The notes under the pieces: model-generated
What the model saw: the letters and a program-made list of their open reading frames with translations, nothing else
Databases searched by the model: none
Told to the model about the DNA's origin: nothing
Program-made: the position numbers and the translations under genes
Part shown: one piece after another, positions 18,262 through 27,805 of the stretch
Layout: the number at the start of each line of letters is the position of its first letter
Numbering within the stretch: the stretch's first letter is position 1
Assembly: GCF_017875325.1 (NCBI RefSeq)
Contig: NZ_JAGGMN010000001.1
Span: 2,624,140-2,688,139, forward strand
Length of the DNA: 64,000 nt
Reading direction: 5' to 3'
From: Methanofollis sp. W23
GTDB taxonomy: Archaea > Halobacteriota > Methanomicrobia > Methanomicrobiales > Methanofollaceae

Positions 18262-18336
18262 CTTCATTTCCCATGCTGGTGTCAAGGGACGAACGTTCAG
18301 GTGGAGATGATGTGCAGACCACCTGGCAATTGGTGC

Positions 18337-19485
18337 TTAGAAGGCCTCCTTGTAGATGGCCATGACCTCTTCCTTCGTCGCGACACGCGGGTTGGTGAGG
18401 GCACAGGCGTCCTTCATGGCATTGTCGGCAAGGGTCGGGATGTCCTCTTCCTTGGCGCCGAGTTCAGCCACACCTGCTGGGATACCGACATCGACAGAGA
18501 GCCTCTTGATGGCCTCGATGGCCTTGTCGGCGGCGTCCATGGTGGAGAGCCCCTCGACGTTCTCGCCGAGTGCCTTGGCGATGTCGACGAAGCGCTCGGG
18601 TGCGGCGAGCATGTTGAACTTCTCGACATGCGGCAGGAGGATGGCATTGCAGACGCCGTGCGGGAGGTTGTAGAACCCACCGAGCTGGTGAGCCATGGCA
18701 TGGACGTAGCCGAGACTGGCGTTGTTGAAGGCGATGCCGGCGAGGTACTCGGCGTGGGCCATCATGTCGCGGGCCTTGATGTCGGCGCCGTTGGCGACGG
18801 CAGGGCGGAGCCACTTGCTGATGAGCTCGATCGCGCCGATTGCGGCGGCATCGGTGGTCGGGGTGGCGATGGTGGAGACATAGGCCTCGATAGCGTGAGT
18901 GAGGGCGTCCATACCGGTGGCGGCGGTGAGTGCCGGCGGCATGCTGACCATCAGTTCTGGGTCGTTGATCGCCACGTCTGGGGTCGTCTTCCAGTCGACG
19001 AGGACCATCTTGACGTGCCGGCGGGTGTCGGTGATGACCGCGAAGTTAGTCATCTCAGAGGCGGTGCCTGCAGTGGTGTTGACGGTGATGAAAGGTGGCA
19101 ACGCTTTTTCAACCTTTGAGACGCCTTCATAGTCATAGATCTCGCCGCCATTTGCGGCGACGATGCCGACGCCCTTGGCGCAGTCCATCGGGGACCCGCC
19201 GCCGACGGCGACGATCATGTCACAGCCTTCCTTCTTGTAGACCTTCGCGCCCTCGTGGACCGAGACGTCGGTCGGGTTGGGTTCGGCGCCTGCATAGATA
19301 TGGAAGTCGACCTTTGATTCCTTGAGGAGAGCACCGACGTCTTCTGCAAGTGCCTTGCCGTGCCGCCCCTTCCCCGAGACGATCAGGGCCTTCTTGGCGC
19401 TGAGCATCTGTGCCCAGTTGCCGATCTCCTTCACTGCTCCAGCGCCCATGAGGGCGACTGCCGGGTTCAGATAGGTGTATACCAT
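18337..19485 (-). CDS. Iron-containing alcohol dehydrogenase, copy A (predicted NADP-dependent)
   Basis: Oxidises a primary alcohol, probably ethanol, to the aldehyde. The 382-residue protein is a group III alcohol dehydrogenase: dinucleotide motif GGGSPMD (95-101) and metal ligands D193, H197, H262 and H276 in GMDALTH, GYVHAMAH and LPHG. At the position of Asp39 of FucO, which selects NAD, it has Gly (G38 in LIVSGKG). In FucO such a change allows NADP, which fits the F420:NADP oxidoreductase next door. The ATG at 19485 has GGAGTGGG upstream. It is nearly identical in parts to copy B. Substrate is inferred. Confidence 0.9.
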   Translation of the reverse strand: MVYTYLNPAVALMGAGAVKEIGNWAQMLSAKKALIVSGKGRHGKALAEDVGALLKESKVDFHIYAGAEPNPTDVSVHEGAKVYKKEGCDMIVAVGGGSPMDCAKGVGIVAANGGEIYDYEGVSKVEKALPPFITVNTTAGTASEMTNFAVITDTRRHVKMVLVDWKTTPDVAINDPELMVSMPPALTAATGMDALTHAIEAYVSTIATPTTDAAAIGAIELISKWLRPAVANGADIKARDMMAHAEYLAGIAFNNASLGYVHAMAHQLGGFYNLPHGVCNAILLPHVEKFNMLAAPERFVDIAKALGENVEGLSTMDAADKAIEAIKRLSVDVGIPAGVAELGAKEEDIPTLADNAMKDACALTNPRVATKEEVMAIYKEAF

Positions 19486-20257
19486 TTATTCCCACTCCAT
19501 TTGAGGACGTTCTGTTCTGAACATCCTATGATCGAAGAGTCCACATCGGTCAATATAAAGGGTGAATATTTTATTCCAGGTCTATGGACTTATATATGAA
19601 ATATTTATAACTATTAATCCTTGAATTCGCAATCGAGCGTAAGATATTGTTCTGATCTGCTTCCTGGTCGCGTATATTGCAAAGTTATACTATAATGGTC
19701 TATGATGGTAATTCACTCATTTTATGCAGATACGTCATGAACAATCATGTACAATGCCCGATTTTCCGGGAAAATTTCGATATTTTTGTCGTGCGGCCAT
19801 CTCGAAATCTGCGCGTTCGTCTCCCGGGAGTCATGGGGTGCGGCACCCTCCAGGGTGATGTGCATGAGGTGCTGAGAATAGTGTTGAGGAGGTCATCCGA
19901 AAACTCTCCGCCCCTCTTCCCGGGGGTCTGGGGGCAGAGTTCCCAGCGCGAGGGTGGGGGAAGGGTATGGATGTAGGTTTGCCCACCAAAGAGGCGAGGG
20001 ACTTCCAATCATCATTCATCGCTATCATCGGTGAGATGGCGATTGGGGGGGAAGGCAGCGAGAAGTCATGAAGACAGGATGCAACCCTCTGCCAATCTTC
20101 ATCGGCGAGGGGTCCGGGGAACGGCACGCCCCCCTGTTAGAGGATATCTTCGGTCAGAGGGGATCTTCACTCCAGGGGAGTTTAGGGTATGTTCGAGAAG
20201 AGGACCCCTGAATGGGAGGCAGAGGATAATTCTGAAAAAAATATAATTTTGTGTATT
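19486..20257. other. AT-rich adh A upstream region and repeat debris
   Basis: 19500-19780 is AT-rich and holds the adh A promoter. 19790-20170 is GC-richer with degenerate R1/R2-like pieces (GGGGTCTGGGGGCAGAG, TGCCGTTCCCCGGACCCC read on the minus strand). No coding sequence is supported. Confidence 0.45.
19513..19559 (-). promoter_or_regulatory. Candidate promoter and small palindrome of adh A
   Basis: On the minus strand TTTATATT (19552-19559) is a TATA-like box about 70 bases before the adh ATG, leaving a short leader with the GGAGTGGG site. The palindrome TGTTC-T-GAACA (19513-19523) sits where transcription would start and could bind a repressor. Inference from position only. Confidence 0.35.
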
Positions 20258-20905
20258 TTATTTGAAGTAGACTCCGACATCACGCATCTTGCTGAACCTG
20301 GCGATGTTGATGACAAGAGGGGTGATGGCCTCGATGTATGGCGAGACCGCGAGGGGTCCGGCGTTCACGGCCTTGAGTTCAGAGATCGTGTTGACCAGTT
20401 CGATGACCTTCTCCTTTGCGTCTTCATCATCTGAACAGACACAGACCGAGTAGTCGAGGTGCTCAGAGAGCTTCTGCCACTTGCCTGCCGGAATGTTGTT
20501 GAAGGCGGCGACGACCTTTGAGTTTGGCAGGAGTTTCTGGAGTTTGAGGGCGGCCGACCCTTCCTCTGGCGGGTTGTACTTGAAGTAGTCGGTCCTGATC
20601 ATCGGGTTCATCAGGCTGACGACGATCTTGCCCTCCAGTCCGTTGAGAGATTCGATCGTCCTTTCCAGGTTCTCGGCCGGGATCGAGAAGACGACGATCT
20701 CGGACTCGTCCACGACTCCCTGGTTGGTCGTCGGGTTGAGGTCGAAGGGGAGGCCGAGCACTTTGAGGGCATAGCTGCACATGTCACAAGCGGCCTGGGC
20801 CTTCTCTTCTTTGCGCGATCCGATATAGACGGTGTGGTCCTGCGAGAGCCGCAGTGCCATTCCCTGTCCTATTCCACCGGTTCCACCGATTATTCCTACT
20901 TTCAT
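20258..20905 (-). CDS. fno: F420H2:NADP oxidoreductase, copy A
   Basis: Moves hydride between NADPH and coenzyme F420, so NADPH from alcohol oxidation can feed methanogenesis. The 215-residue length fits the archaeal family. The dinucleotide loop is GGTGGIGQG (7-15), and GSRKEEKA (29-36) has the Ser/Arg/Lys set that binds the NADP 2'-phosphate. The F420-side motif includes FNNIPAGKW. The AT-rich TTTAATTAATTG (about 20927-20938) lies about 25 bases before the ATG, as for a leaderless mRNA. It lies between the alcohol dehydrogenase and the divergent five-gene operon. Confidence 0.93.
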   Translation of the reverse strand: MKVGIIGGTGGIGQGMALRLSQDHTVYIGSRKEEKAQAACDMCSYALKVLGLPFDLNPTTNQGVVDESEIVVFSIPAENLERTIESLNGLEGKIVVSLMNPMIRTDYFKYNPPEEGSAALKLQKLLPNSKVVAAFNNIPAGKWQKLSEHLDYSVCVCSDDEDAKEKVIELVNTISELKAVNAGPLAVSPYIEAITPLVINIARFSKMRDVGVYFK

Positions 20906-21414
20906 GGTCGATGGATGGATTTTCAGATTTAATTAATTGTTTCGGTTTGAAATTATTCTAGTATGACTAAATATTTGCTAAAATTCATGTAGAATTGGAT
21001 GTGGCGGGGATTCGCAGATAATTCAACAATTAAGGCCGTATATGGTCTCTGATGGTGTGCGGGTCCATGGCTCTCCACATGGGGGGTGTCCACCTCCATG
21101 AGAGGATCCGACCTGGATATGGCGTAAAAATCTCTTTAATTTGTGCTCTGATCCTGTGCGCGCCCTTCTGTGGCCGATTGATGCTCGGCTTTCATCGTCT
21201 CTCTGTACCTGCCTGGGGTGGAATTATTTTCAATTACATAATAAAATATTGTTTGTATAATGTCTCATTTGTACTGTTTAATCATGAAAAACTCTCAAAT
21301 TCACGAGAATATCAACAGATGTAAATAGTTAGAGATTTTTTCATTAATTAGACCCAGAGTATACAATATCATGGAGGGTTTGAAACGACAGAGACACAAG
21401 AACAGGTCCTGACA
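20906..21414. other. AT-rich divergent control region, module A
   Basis: This 509-base spacer separates fno A from the plus-strand five-gene operon. It is clearly more AT-rich than the genes and has many possible TATA elements (for example AATATTGTTTGTATAATG near 21245). No R1/R2 repeat or coding frame is seen. An out-of-frame ATG at 21371 with GGAGG overlaps the operon leader. The module B counterpart is GC-richer and holds repeat sequence, so the two copies are probably controlled differently. Confidence 0.5.
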
Positions 21415-21864
21415 GTGCGTCAGATCATCGAGGGTTACCCGAAAGAGCCCAGGTATCTGCTCGCAACCTTGCAGGACATCCAGGAACACCACAAATACCT
21501 ATCAGTTGAATCGATGAAGATGGTCGCCGAGTATCTCGGCGTCCCTGAAAGCCGGGTCTTCGGTGTCGCCACCTTTTACAAGGCGCTCAGTCTTGTCCCG
21601 CAGGGCAAGAAGGTGATCAAGGTCTGTAACGGCACGGCCTGTCACCTGCGCGGCGCTCCCAAACTCGTCGAGGCGCTGGAGAAAGAGCTTGGCATCAAGA
21701 ACGGCGAAACGACCGAAGACGGTCTTTTCACGATCCAGACAGTGAACTGTGTCGGAGCCTGTGCGATGGCTCCGGTGGTGATGGTCAATGACCGGGTGTA
21801 TGGAAAAGTGACGATCTCACAGATCCCAGAAATTATCGAGGAGGAGAGGAAAGATGCGGTTTGA
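21415..21864 (+). CDS. NuoE-like [2Fe-2S] subunit (A) of aldehyde oxidoreductase complex, module A
   Basis: The thioredoxin-fold electron carrier of NADH-dehydrogenase-like complexes. The 149-residue protein has the [2Fe-2S] ligands C71, C76, C112 and C116 (CNGTAC and CVGAC) after a helical N-terminus ([19 protein letters not shown]). The only in-frame start is GTG at 21415, with AGGTC seven bases before it; homology to copy B reaches a few codons further upstream, so the true start is uncertain. It overlaps the next gene by 11 bases. In bifurcating enzymes of the Bfu type this subunit relays electrons next to the flavin. Confidence 0.88.
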   Translation: MRQIIEGYPKEPRYLLATLQDIQEHHKYLSVESMKMVAEYLGVPESRVFGVATFYKALSLVPQGKKVIKVCNGTACHLRGAPKLVEALEKELGIKNGETTEDGLFTIQTVNCVGACAMAPVVMVNDRVYGKVTISQIPEIIEEERKDAV

Positions 21865-23728
21865 GACGATAAAAGACCTCGAAGAATACCGCGCAGGGCT
21901 TCTTGCCTCAGCGCCTGATGTTCCCCATATCTGGGTCTGTGCGGGACCGGGCTGTCTTGCCAACGGCAGCATGGCGATCTACGAGGCCTTCATGGCATAT
22001 GCTGATGAGCACGGTCTGAAGGCCGATATCGATCTCAGGGCCGAGGCGACCGGGTGCCAGGGTTTCTGCGAGCGCGGCCCCCTCGTCACTGTCCGTCTCT
22101 CAAAGGACGCCGAAGAGATCTTCTACCAGCATGTCAAGCCCAAGGACGTCTCCGAGATCATGGAGAAGACCATTCTTGGAGGGAATACCGTCGACCGTCT
22201 CCTGTACCGTGATCAGGCCACCAAGTCGAAGATCGCTTCGACCTCGGCCGTCCCGTTCTATTCTCACCAGAAGAAGATCGTTCTCAAGAACTGTGGGCAT
22301 GTCAATCCACTTTCCCTTGACGAGGCCCTTGCCGCTGGCGCCTATGCAGGGTTTGCAAAGGCCCTCTCGATGGAGCCGGCCGAAGTGGTCGGGGTCGTGA
22401 AGGCCTCTGGGCTGCGCGGCCGCGGCGGCGGCGGGTTCCCAACCGGGGTGAAGTGGGAGTCGGCCGCTATCGTCGACGCCCCGCAGAAATATGTGGTCGT
22501 GAACGGCGACGAGGGTGACCCTGGTGCGTTCATGGACCGCGCCGTCATGGAAGGCGACCCGCACACCATGCTCGAAGGGCTTGCGATCGGTGGGTATGCG
22601 ATCGGGGCGACACGCGGCCTGATCTATGTCAGGAACGAGTACCCGATCGCGGTCGACCACCTCCGCCTCGCCATCGAGCAGGCGCACGAGTGCGGCCTCC
22701 TTGGCAAGAATATCCTGGGAAGCGGGTTCGAATTTGAGATCGAGATCGTCAGGGGTGGCGGAGCCTTTGTCTGCGGTGAGTCGACCTCCTTGATGACCTC
22801 CATCGAGGGGAGGGCCGGTGTCCCGCGGGTCAAGTACATCCGTTCGACCGAGAAGGGTCTCTGGGAAGGCCCGACCGTCCTCAACAACGTCGAAAGTTGG
22901 GCGAACATCCCGCAGATCCTGCTCAATGGTGCCGAGTGGTTCAAGAGCATGGGCACCGAGAACAACAGCGGGACCAAGGTCTTCTCGCTCGTCGGTAAGG
23001 TCAAGAACAGCGGGCTTGTCGAGGTGCCGATGGGCGTCACCCTGCGCGAGATGATCTACGAGATCGGCGGCGGGGTCTTGAATGACCGCGAGTTCAAGGC
23101 CGTCCAGACCGGTGGACCGTCTGGCGGATGTCTCCCGGCAAGTGAACTCGACCGACCGGTGGACTTCGACCAGCTCAAGGCCGCCGGGTCGATGATGGGG
23201 TCAGGGGGGATGATCGTGATGGACGATCACACCTGCATGGTCAATGTCGCCCAGTACTTCGTCGACTTCCTGGTCGAAGAGTCGTGTGGGAAATGCACCC
23301 CCTGTCGCGAGGGGTTGAAGGCGATGCAGACGTTGCTCCATGGTCTCACCTCTGGCACCGCCAAACCTGGCGATTGTGCCCTGCTCAAGGAGATCGCCGA
23401 ACATGTGCGCGACACTGCCCTCTGTGGCCTTGGCAAGACCGCCGCAAACCCGGTGCTTGCGACGATGCACTGGTTCCCCGAAGAATACGAGGAGCATGAG
23501 AAGGAAGGTTTCTGTCGGGGTGGGGTCTGCAGCGGGCTCTACACCCTTGAGATCGACCCTGACCTCTGTACAGGGTGCACGCTCTGTGAGCGGGTCTGTC
23601 CGGCCGATGCAGTCTCTGGAGAGAAGAAGAAGCCGCACACAATCGATACACGTGCCTGTGTGACCTGTGGGTCATGTATCGACGCCTGTCGCTTCAAGGC
23701 GATCAAGGTCGTGAGGAGGAATGAGTAA
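21854..23728 (+). CDS. NuoF-like flavoprotein subunit (B), module A
   Basis: The 624-residue subunit should hold FMN, the NAD(P) site and several FeS clusters. An N-terminal thioredoxin-like [2Fe-2S] domain has C29, C34, C68 and C72. The FMN/NAD motif [13 protein letters not shown] is at 186-198, followed by [13 protein letters not shown]. The NuoF [4Fe-4S] cluster uses C478, C481, C484 and C524. An extra CRGGVC pair is at 554-559. Two C-terminal [4Fe-4S] clusters use C572/575/578/582 and C602/605/608/612. This layout is that of HydB/HndC/Bfu-type subunits in electron-bifurcating enzymes rather than complex I. It overlaps the A and C genes. Confidence 0.92.
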   Translation: MRFETIKDLEEYRAGLLASAPDVPHIWVCAGPGCLANGSMAIYEAFMAYADEHGLKADIDLRAEATGCQGFCERGPLVTVRLSKDAEEIFYQHVKPKDVSEIMEKTILGGNTVDRLLYRDQATKSKIASTSAVPFYSHQKKIVLKNCGHVNPLSLDEALAAGAYAGFAKALSMEPAEVVGVVKASGLRGRGGGGFPTGVKWESAAIVDAPQKYVVVNGDEGDPGAFMDRAVMEGDPHTMLEGLAIGGYAIGATRGLIYVRNEYPIAVDHLRLAIEQAHECGLLGKNILGSGFEFEIEIVRGGGAFVCGESTSLMTSIEGRAGVPRVKYIRSTEKGLWEGPTVLNNVESWANIPQILLNGAEWFKSMGTENNSGTKVFSLVGKVKNSGLVEVPMGVTLREMIYEIGGGVLNDREFKAVQTGGPSGGCLPASELDRPVDFDQLKAAGSMMGSGGMIVMDDHTCMVNVAQYFVDFLVEESCGKCTPCREGLKAMQTLLHGLTSGTAKPGDCALLKEIAEHVRDTALCGLGKTAANPVLATMHWFPEEYEEHEKEGFCRGGVCSGLYTLEIDPDLCTGCTLCERVCPADAVSGEKKKPHTIDTRACVTCGSCIDACRFKAIKVVRRNE

Positions 23729-23729
23729 C

Positions 23730-24497
23730 ATGGTTGAAGTGACGATCGACGGGCAGAAAATTGAGGTTGAGAAGGGAACGACCGCCCTCGAGGCGGCGCG
23801 TAGCCTGGGTATCGAGATCCCGACCCTCTGTTACCACGAGGGCCTCCCCCCAGATGGAAACTGCCGCCTCTGCCAGGTGGAGGTCACCGACGCGCGTGGC
23901 CGCACCAGCTTGGTCATCTCGTGCATGTACCCGATCAAGGGGCCGGTCGAGATCAGGACCGACACGCCGCGGGTCCGCGACGCCCGCGCCTTTGTGGTGA
24001 CGTTGCTCCTCGCCCGTGCGCCTCACTCCCCGGTCCTCCAGCACCTTGCGGAGGAGTACGGCGTCAAACCTCTGGACGCGCGCTTTGTCCCTGAAGACGA
24101 GACCGACCTCTGCATCAGGTGCGGCCGGTGTGTGCGGGCCTGTGCCACCCTTGGCAACAACTGTATCGAGTTTGTCTGGCGTGGCTGGGAGAAGGAGGTG
24201 AACACCCCCTTCGAGGAACCGTCGCATACCTGCATCGGGTGTGGGGCTTGTGCCCAGGTCTGCCCGACCGGTGCGATCCGTGCCATCGAAGACGGGGCCA
24301 CCAGGACGATCTGGGACCAGACCTTTGACCTCGTCGCCTGTGAGAGGTGCGGGGCGCGCTTTGCGACACCTGAACAACTCGAGGCAGTCAGCCCTGAGTT
24401 CAAGCCGACGGACGGGCATGTGCTCTGTCCGAGGTGCCGTAAACTTGCAGAGGCCCGTGCCGTTGCGTCCGGACTGGGAGCGCAGGAGGAGAACTGA
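23730..24497 (+). CDS. NuoG/HoxU-like FeS subunit (C), module A
   Basis: The 255-residue protein has an N-terminal plant-type [2Fe-2S] domain (C34, C45, C48, C65), two [4Fe-4S] clusters (C128/131/134/138 and C168/171/174/178) and a C-terminal four-Cys knuckle (C204, C207, C233, C236). The His/Cys cluster normally between these in NuoG is missing: the region reads APHSPVLQHLAEEYG with no cysteine. I chose the ATG at 23730 because AGGAGG is ten bases upstream; an ATG at 23721 is too close to it. It should pass electrons between the flavin subunit and the ferredoxin-like S subunit. Confidence 0.88.
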   Translation: MVEVTIDGQKIEVEKGTTALEAARSLGIEIPTLCYHEGLPPDGNCRLCQVEVTDARGRTSLVISCMYPIKGPVEIRTDTPRVRDARAFVVTLLLARAPHSPVLQHLAEEYGVKPLDARFVPEDETDLCIRCGRCVRACATLGNNCIEFVWRGWEKEVNTPFEEPSHTCIGCGACAQVCPTGAIRAIEDGATRTIWDQTFDLVACERCGARFATPEQLEAVSPEFKPTDGHVLCPRCRKLAEARAVASGLGAQEEN

Positions 24498-24499
24498 AG

Positions 24500-24518
24500 G
24501 GAGGTTAAATAAACCTCC
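24500..24518 (+). promoter_or_regulatory. Hairpin between C and S genes, module A
   Basis: GGAGGTT and AACCTCC form a perfect 7-bp stem with a 5-base loop, two bases after the stop of the C gene. There is no T-run after it. It may slow transcription or mark an mRNA processing site between the ABC and SL halves. Module B lacks it. Confidence 0.4.
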
Positions 24519-24622
24519 TCATTTCAGTTTGGAATCTAATCAAGGGGTGTTGACACAAACTACACATTTTATCATTGAAAATCTAATATATGCGTAAAAT
24601 AATCGTATCGACCATAGAAATC

Positions 24623-24660
24623 TATAAATAATCAATCATTTGATTCTCAGATCAAAGGAG
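24623..24660 (+). promoter_or_regulatory. Internal promoter and RBS before ferredoxin/AOR pair, module A
   Basis: TATAAATA (24623-24630) lies in a strongly AT-rich stretch. AAAGGAG (24654-24660) is a good ribosome binding site nine bases before the ATG at 24670. This suggests the S and L genes of module A have their own promoter as well as read-through. The 77-base gap in module B has no such box. Confidence 0.5.
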
Positions 24661-24669
24661 TGTACAATC

Positions 24670-25158
24670 ATGGAGAAGACTGAGAACCTGCTACTGATCA
24701 CCCCTGAGCGGTGCATCGGTTGTGGGACCTGCGAACTGGCATGCTCGATCGGGCATGTCGGAGAATTCAACCCGACTGTTGCGAATATCTCGGTCCTCAG
24801 GTTTGAGGCCGGGGTCAATGTGCCCATGGCCTGCCTGCAGTGCGACAAGCCTGCCTGTGTTGCAGCGTGCCAGACCGGTGCCCTTGAGAAAGACCCTGAG
24901 ACCGGTCTTGTCGGTATCAACGGTGCCAAGTGCATCGGATGCCGCATGTGCATGATGGCCTGCCCCTTCGGCAACATCACCTACAATGCCGCGGCAAAGC
25001 AGCCCCTGAAGTGTGACCAGTGCGGCGGCCACCCATTGTGCGCTGAGTTCTGCCCGGCCAACGCCATCGAGTACCTGCCCGCCGACACCGCCACGGTGCA
25101 GAGGAAGAAGGCGTTTGCTGCAAAACTTGCCTCCGGGATCTCAGAGGTGAATGTATAA
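24670..25158 (+). CDS. Four-cluster ferredoxin-like subunit (S), module A
   Basis: The 162-residue protein has sixteen cysteines in four [4Fe-4S] sets: C15/18/21/25, C55/58/63/67, C88/91/94/98 and C115/118/124/128. This is the HycB/DmsB-like polyferredoxin layout, without a Tat signal, so it is cytoplasmic. It overlaps the aldehyde oxidoreductase gene by one base (TAATG), and the pair resembles the small and large subunits of multi-subunit tungsten aldehyde oxidoreductases. It should carry electrons from the tungsten site to the NuoEFG-like part. Confidence 0.9.
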   Translation: MEKTENLLLITPERCIGCGTCELACSIGHVGEFNPTVANISVLRFEAGVNVPMACLQCDKPACVAACQTGALEKDPETGLVGINGAKCIGCRMCMMACPFGNITYNAAAKQPLKCDQCGGHPLCAEFCPANAIEYLPADTATVQRKKAFAAKLASGISEVNV

Positions 25159-26966
25159 TGTATGGATGGACTGGAACGGTGCTCCGCGTCAACCTGACCG
25201 AGGGCACGGTCAAGAAAGAACCCCTCAATAAAGACTTCGCAGAGAATTATATCGGCGGACGTGGACTCGGCGAGAAATACTTCATCGACGAGGTCGACAT
25301 GGCTGTCGACGCCCTCTCCCCCGAGAACAAACTCATCTTCGCCACCGGGCCGCTGACCGGGACGATGGGGATTTCGACCGGGCGCTATGACGTCGTCGCC
25401 AAGGGCCCGCTGAACAACACGCTTGCCTCGTCCAACTCTGGTGGCTACTTCGGTCCGGCGCTCAAGTATGCCGGCTACGACCTGGTCATCCTCGAAGGAA
25501 AGGCTGAAAAACCGGTGTACCTCTGGATCAACAATGACAAAGTCGAGATCCGCGACGCTTCCCATCTCTGGGGCAAGACCGTCTACGAGACCGACGACGC
25601 CGTGAAGGCCGAGACCGATCCCGACGCCGAAGTGGCCTGCATCGGCCCTGCCGGTGAAAAGCTCGTTCTCTTCGCCTGCATCATGAACGACAAGCACCGT
25701 GCAGCCGGCAGGACCGGTATTGGCACGGTGATGGGTTCGAAGAACCTCAAGGCCCTTGCCATTCGCGGTACCGGCGGGATCAAGGTCGCCGACAAGGACG
25801 AGTTCCTCAACGCCGTCCGCGCCGCCAGGAAGAAGATCGCCGAGAACCCGGTCACCTCCCAGGGCCTGCCGACCTTCGGGTCCAACATCCTGGTCAACAT
25901 CATCAACGAGTCCGGGGCACTCCCGACGAACAACTGGCGTGAGTCCTATGACCCAGAAGCAGACAAGATCTCAGGCGAGACCCTTGCCAGCGACAACCTC
26001 ATTCACAACAAGGGGTGCGCCTCCTGTGTCATCGGGTGCGGGCGCGTCGCCAAGGCCAAGGGCAAGTTCAACGAGATCGGGGAAGGGCCAGAGTACGAGT
26101 CGGCCTGGGGCTTCGGTTCAGACTGTGGCATCCACGACATGGACGCCGTCCTGAAGGCGAACTTCCTCTGCAACGAACTCGGGATGGACACCATCACAAT
26201 TGCTTCGACAATTGCCTGTGCAATGGAGCTCGTCGACATCGGCGCCCTCGACCCAGAGAAGACCGGGTGCGACCTCAGGTTCGGCAACGCCGATGCAATG
26301 GTCGAGATGACCCGTGCCACCGCCTACCGCGAGGGCTTTGGCGACGAGATCGCCGACGGGTCCTTCAGGATGGCTGCAAAGTACGGCCACCCCGAACTCT
26401 CGATGACCGTCAAGAAGCAGGAGATGCCGGCATACGACCCGCGTGCGATCCAGGGGATCGGGCTGGAATATGCCACCTCCAACCGTGGCGGGTGCCACGT
26501 GCGGGGCTACACCATCTCGCCCGAGATCCTCGGCCTTCCGATGAAGATGGACCCATCAGTCACCGAGGGCAAGCCTGAGATCCTCAAGGTCTTCCAGGAT
26601 CTCACCGGTGCGCTCTCCGCCTCGGGCACCTGTCTCTTCTCGTCGTTTGCGATCGGCGCCGACGAGATCGCCGCCGAACTCTCCGCTGCCACCGGGGTCG
26701 AGTTCACGACCGAGAAGGTGATGGAGATCGGTGAGCGGATCTACAACATGGAGCGGATGTTCATCGTCAAGAACGGCTACTCCAGCAAGGACGATGTCCT
26801 CCCACCGCGGCTGCTCAACGACCCGATCCCGGCAGGCCCGGCAAAGGGTGGTGTCAGTCATGTGCCTGAGATGCTGCCGAAATATTACGAGATCAGGGGC
26901 TGGGACGCCGACGGTATCCCGACCCAGGAGAAGTTGGAGGCGCTTGGTCTGGCCGAGATGGCCTGA
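25158..26966 (+). CDS. aor: Tungsten-type aldehyde:ferredoxin oxidoreductase, catalytic subunit (L), module A
   Basis: Oxidises aldehydes to acids at a tungsto-bispterin site. The 602-residue length matches Pyrococcus AOR (605). The [4Fe-4S] ligands are C287, C290, C294 and C492 (CASCVIGC and GTCLF), at nearly the same numbers as in the Pyrococcus enzyme. Catalytic-site residues lie in PEYES (311-315) and GCHVRGY (His447). Pterin-contact segments include [10 protein letters not shown] and [19 protein letters not shown]. The gene starts inside the stop of the S gene. Substrate (acetaldehyde) is inferred from the alcohol dehydrogenase in the same module. Confidence 0.95.
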   Translation: MYGWTGTVLRVNLTEGTVKKEPLNKDFAENYIGGRGLGEKYFIDEVDMAVDALSPENKLIFATGPLTGTMGISTGRYDVVAKGPLNNTLASSNSGGYFGPALKYAGYDLVILEGKAEKPVYLWINNDKVEIRDASHLWGKTVYETDDAVKAETDPDAEVACIGPAGEKLVLFACIMNDKHRAAGRTGIGTVMGSKNLKALAIRGTGGIKVADKDEFLNAVRAARKKIAENPVTSQGLPTFGSNILVNIINESGALPTNNWRESYDPEADKISGETLASDNLIHNKGCASCVIGCGRVAKAKGKFNEIGEGPEYESAWGFGSDCGIHDMDAVLKANFLCNELGMDTITIASTIACAMELVDIGALDPEKTGCDLRFGNADAMVEMTRATAYREGFGDEIADGSFRMAAKYGHPELSMTVKKQEMPAYDPRAIQGIGLEYATSNRGGCHVRGYTISPEILGLPMKMDPSVTEGKPEILKVFQDLTGALSASGTCLFSSFAIGADEIAAELSAATGVEFTTEKVMEIGERIYNMERMFIVKNGYSSKDDVLPPRLLNDPIPAGPAKGGVSHVPEMLPKYYEIRGWDADGIPTQEKLEALGLAEMA

Positions 26967-27805
26967 ACCCCCTCTTTTTATCTTATTTTATCCGTCCAAT
27001 TTGTGTCTGGGATCAGGACGGTGCAGTTCCTCCGATATACTCTGATTTTGATCAGGGTGTTCCTTACATCACCTCTGGAGATGAGGGCATGTATCGAGAG
27101 CACATCTCCTGGTAATGTGATTGGGCATTCGTGTGAGTCTCTGGTGTGTGGACCCTTGCTCTTCGTCTGGGCAGCACATCTGATCATCATGTCTTCTCAT
27201 ACCATTGTGTAGGAGGCTCCTCGAAGACCTGTGGGTCTGTGGCAGATCATAGATCTGCCTGAACAGGAATATCTTCAATTTTCAGCTTTGTAGAAATCCT
27301 CTGGACGGCTATCTCCTGGGAGGGCGTACCGCTCCCAGTCCCACATAACACGATAGGGCGAGGGCGGCAACACACTCATCAGGTTCGTCGATTCTGCCTT
27401 CCCGACTCGATCTTGATCCGACAGGAACACAAGCCATCGCCCCCCCCGCCTATCTTTATTGTTGGGTGTCGGGGGGGTTCCCCCGGCGCGAGATGAAGGT
27501 CAAAAATGTCTTCGTATATCTATGGGGTGGTCTGTTTGATCGACGTGCCTTCCCCCCATACGCCCCAGGGGCGCGGCACCCCCGGACCCCTGGGATGGCG
27601 ATTGGGCCGGGAAGGCAGAGGAGGGATCATAAAATGGGGGGTGTAGTTCCCTACATTCTCTTCACACGCCCTCTCGTTCTTGACGCCCCACTGGAATGAT
27701 CTCCCTTCTGCTCTCCTGTCGTCAGAAAAGGGATCAGAGGATCCATCTGAACTATTTTATGCGTGAAATATGCGTTTTTGGCTCATGCATGGCGCGGTAA
27801 ATCCC
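26967..27805. other. Spacer between modules A and B
   Basis: T-rich DNA at 26972-26991 should end the module A operon. 27284-27470 is a 5' part of an R1 copy. Around 27470-27640 lies more GC-rich repeat-like sequence (GGGTGTCGGGGGGGTTCCC, CCCCGGACCCCTGGG). 27640-27800 is upstream-unrelated DNA facing the adh B 3' end. No gene seen. The two modules share this spacer as a junction, and no insertion sequence is visible. Confidence 0.5.
27284..27470 (+). repeat. R1 interspersed repeat copy, 3' part altered
   Basis: Opens AGCTTTGTAGAAATCCTCTGG, has ACACGATAGGGCGAGGGCGG and ATTCTGCCTTCCCGACTCG, then diverges. Confidence 0.55.

Larger units (their letters stand above)
17571..18336. other. Spacer between dys and alcohol dehydrogenase A
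   Basis: No gene seen. 17656-17850 is a reverse R1 copy. Another GATGCGTGAGCCTGTGG piece near 18010-18030 resembles the R2 end. The right part (18055-18235) is AT-richer and unexplained. An inverted repeat at 18239-18261 faces the adh stop. Confidence 0.5.

Noticed and set aside
21371-21412. ATG with GGAGG just upstream of the NuoE-like gene of module A
   Set aside because: This frame ends after 13 codons and is out of frame with the gene. It could be a leader peptide, but nothing else supports that.
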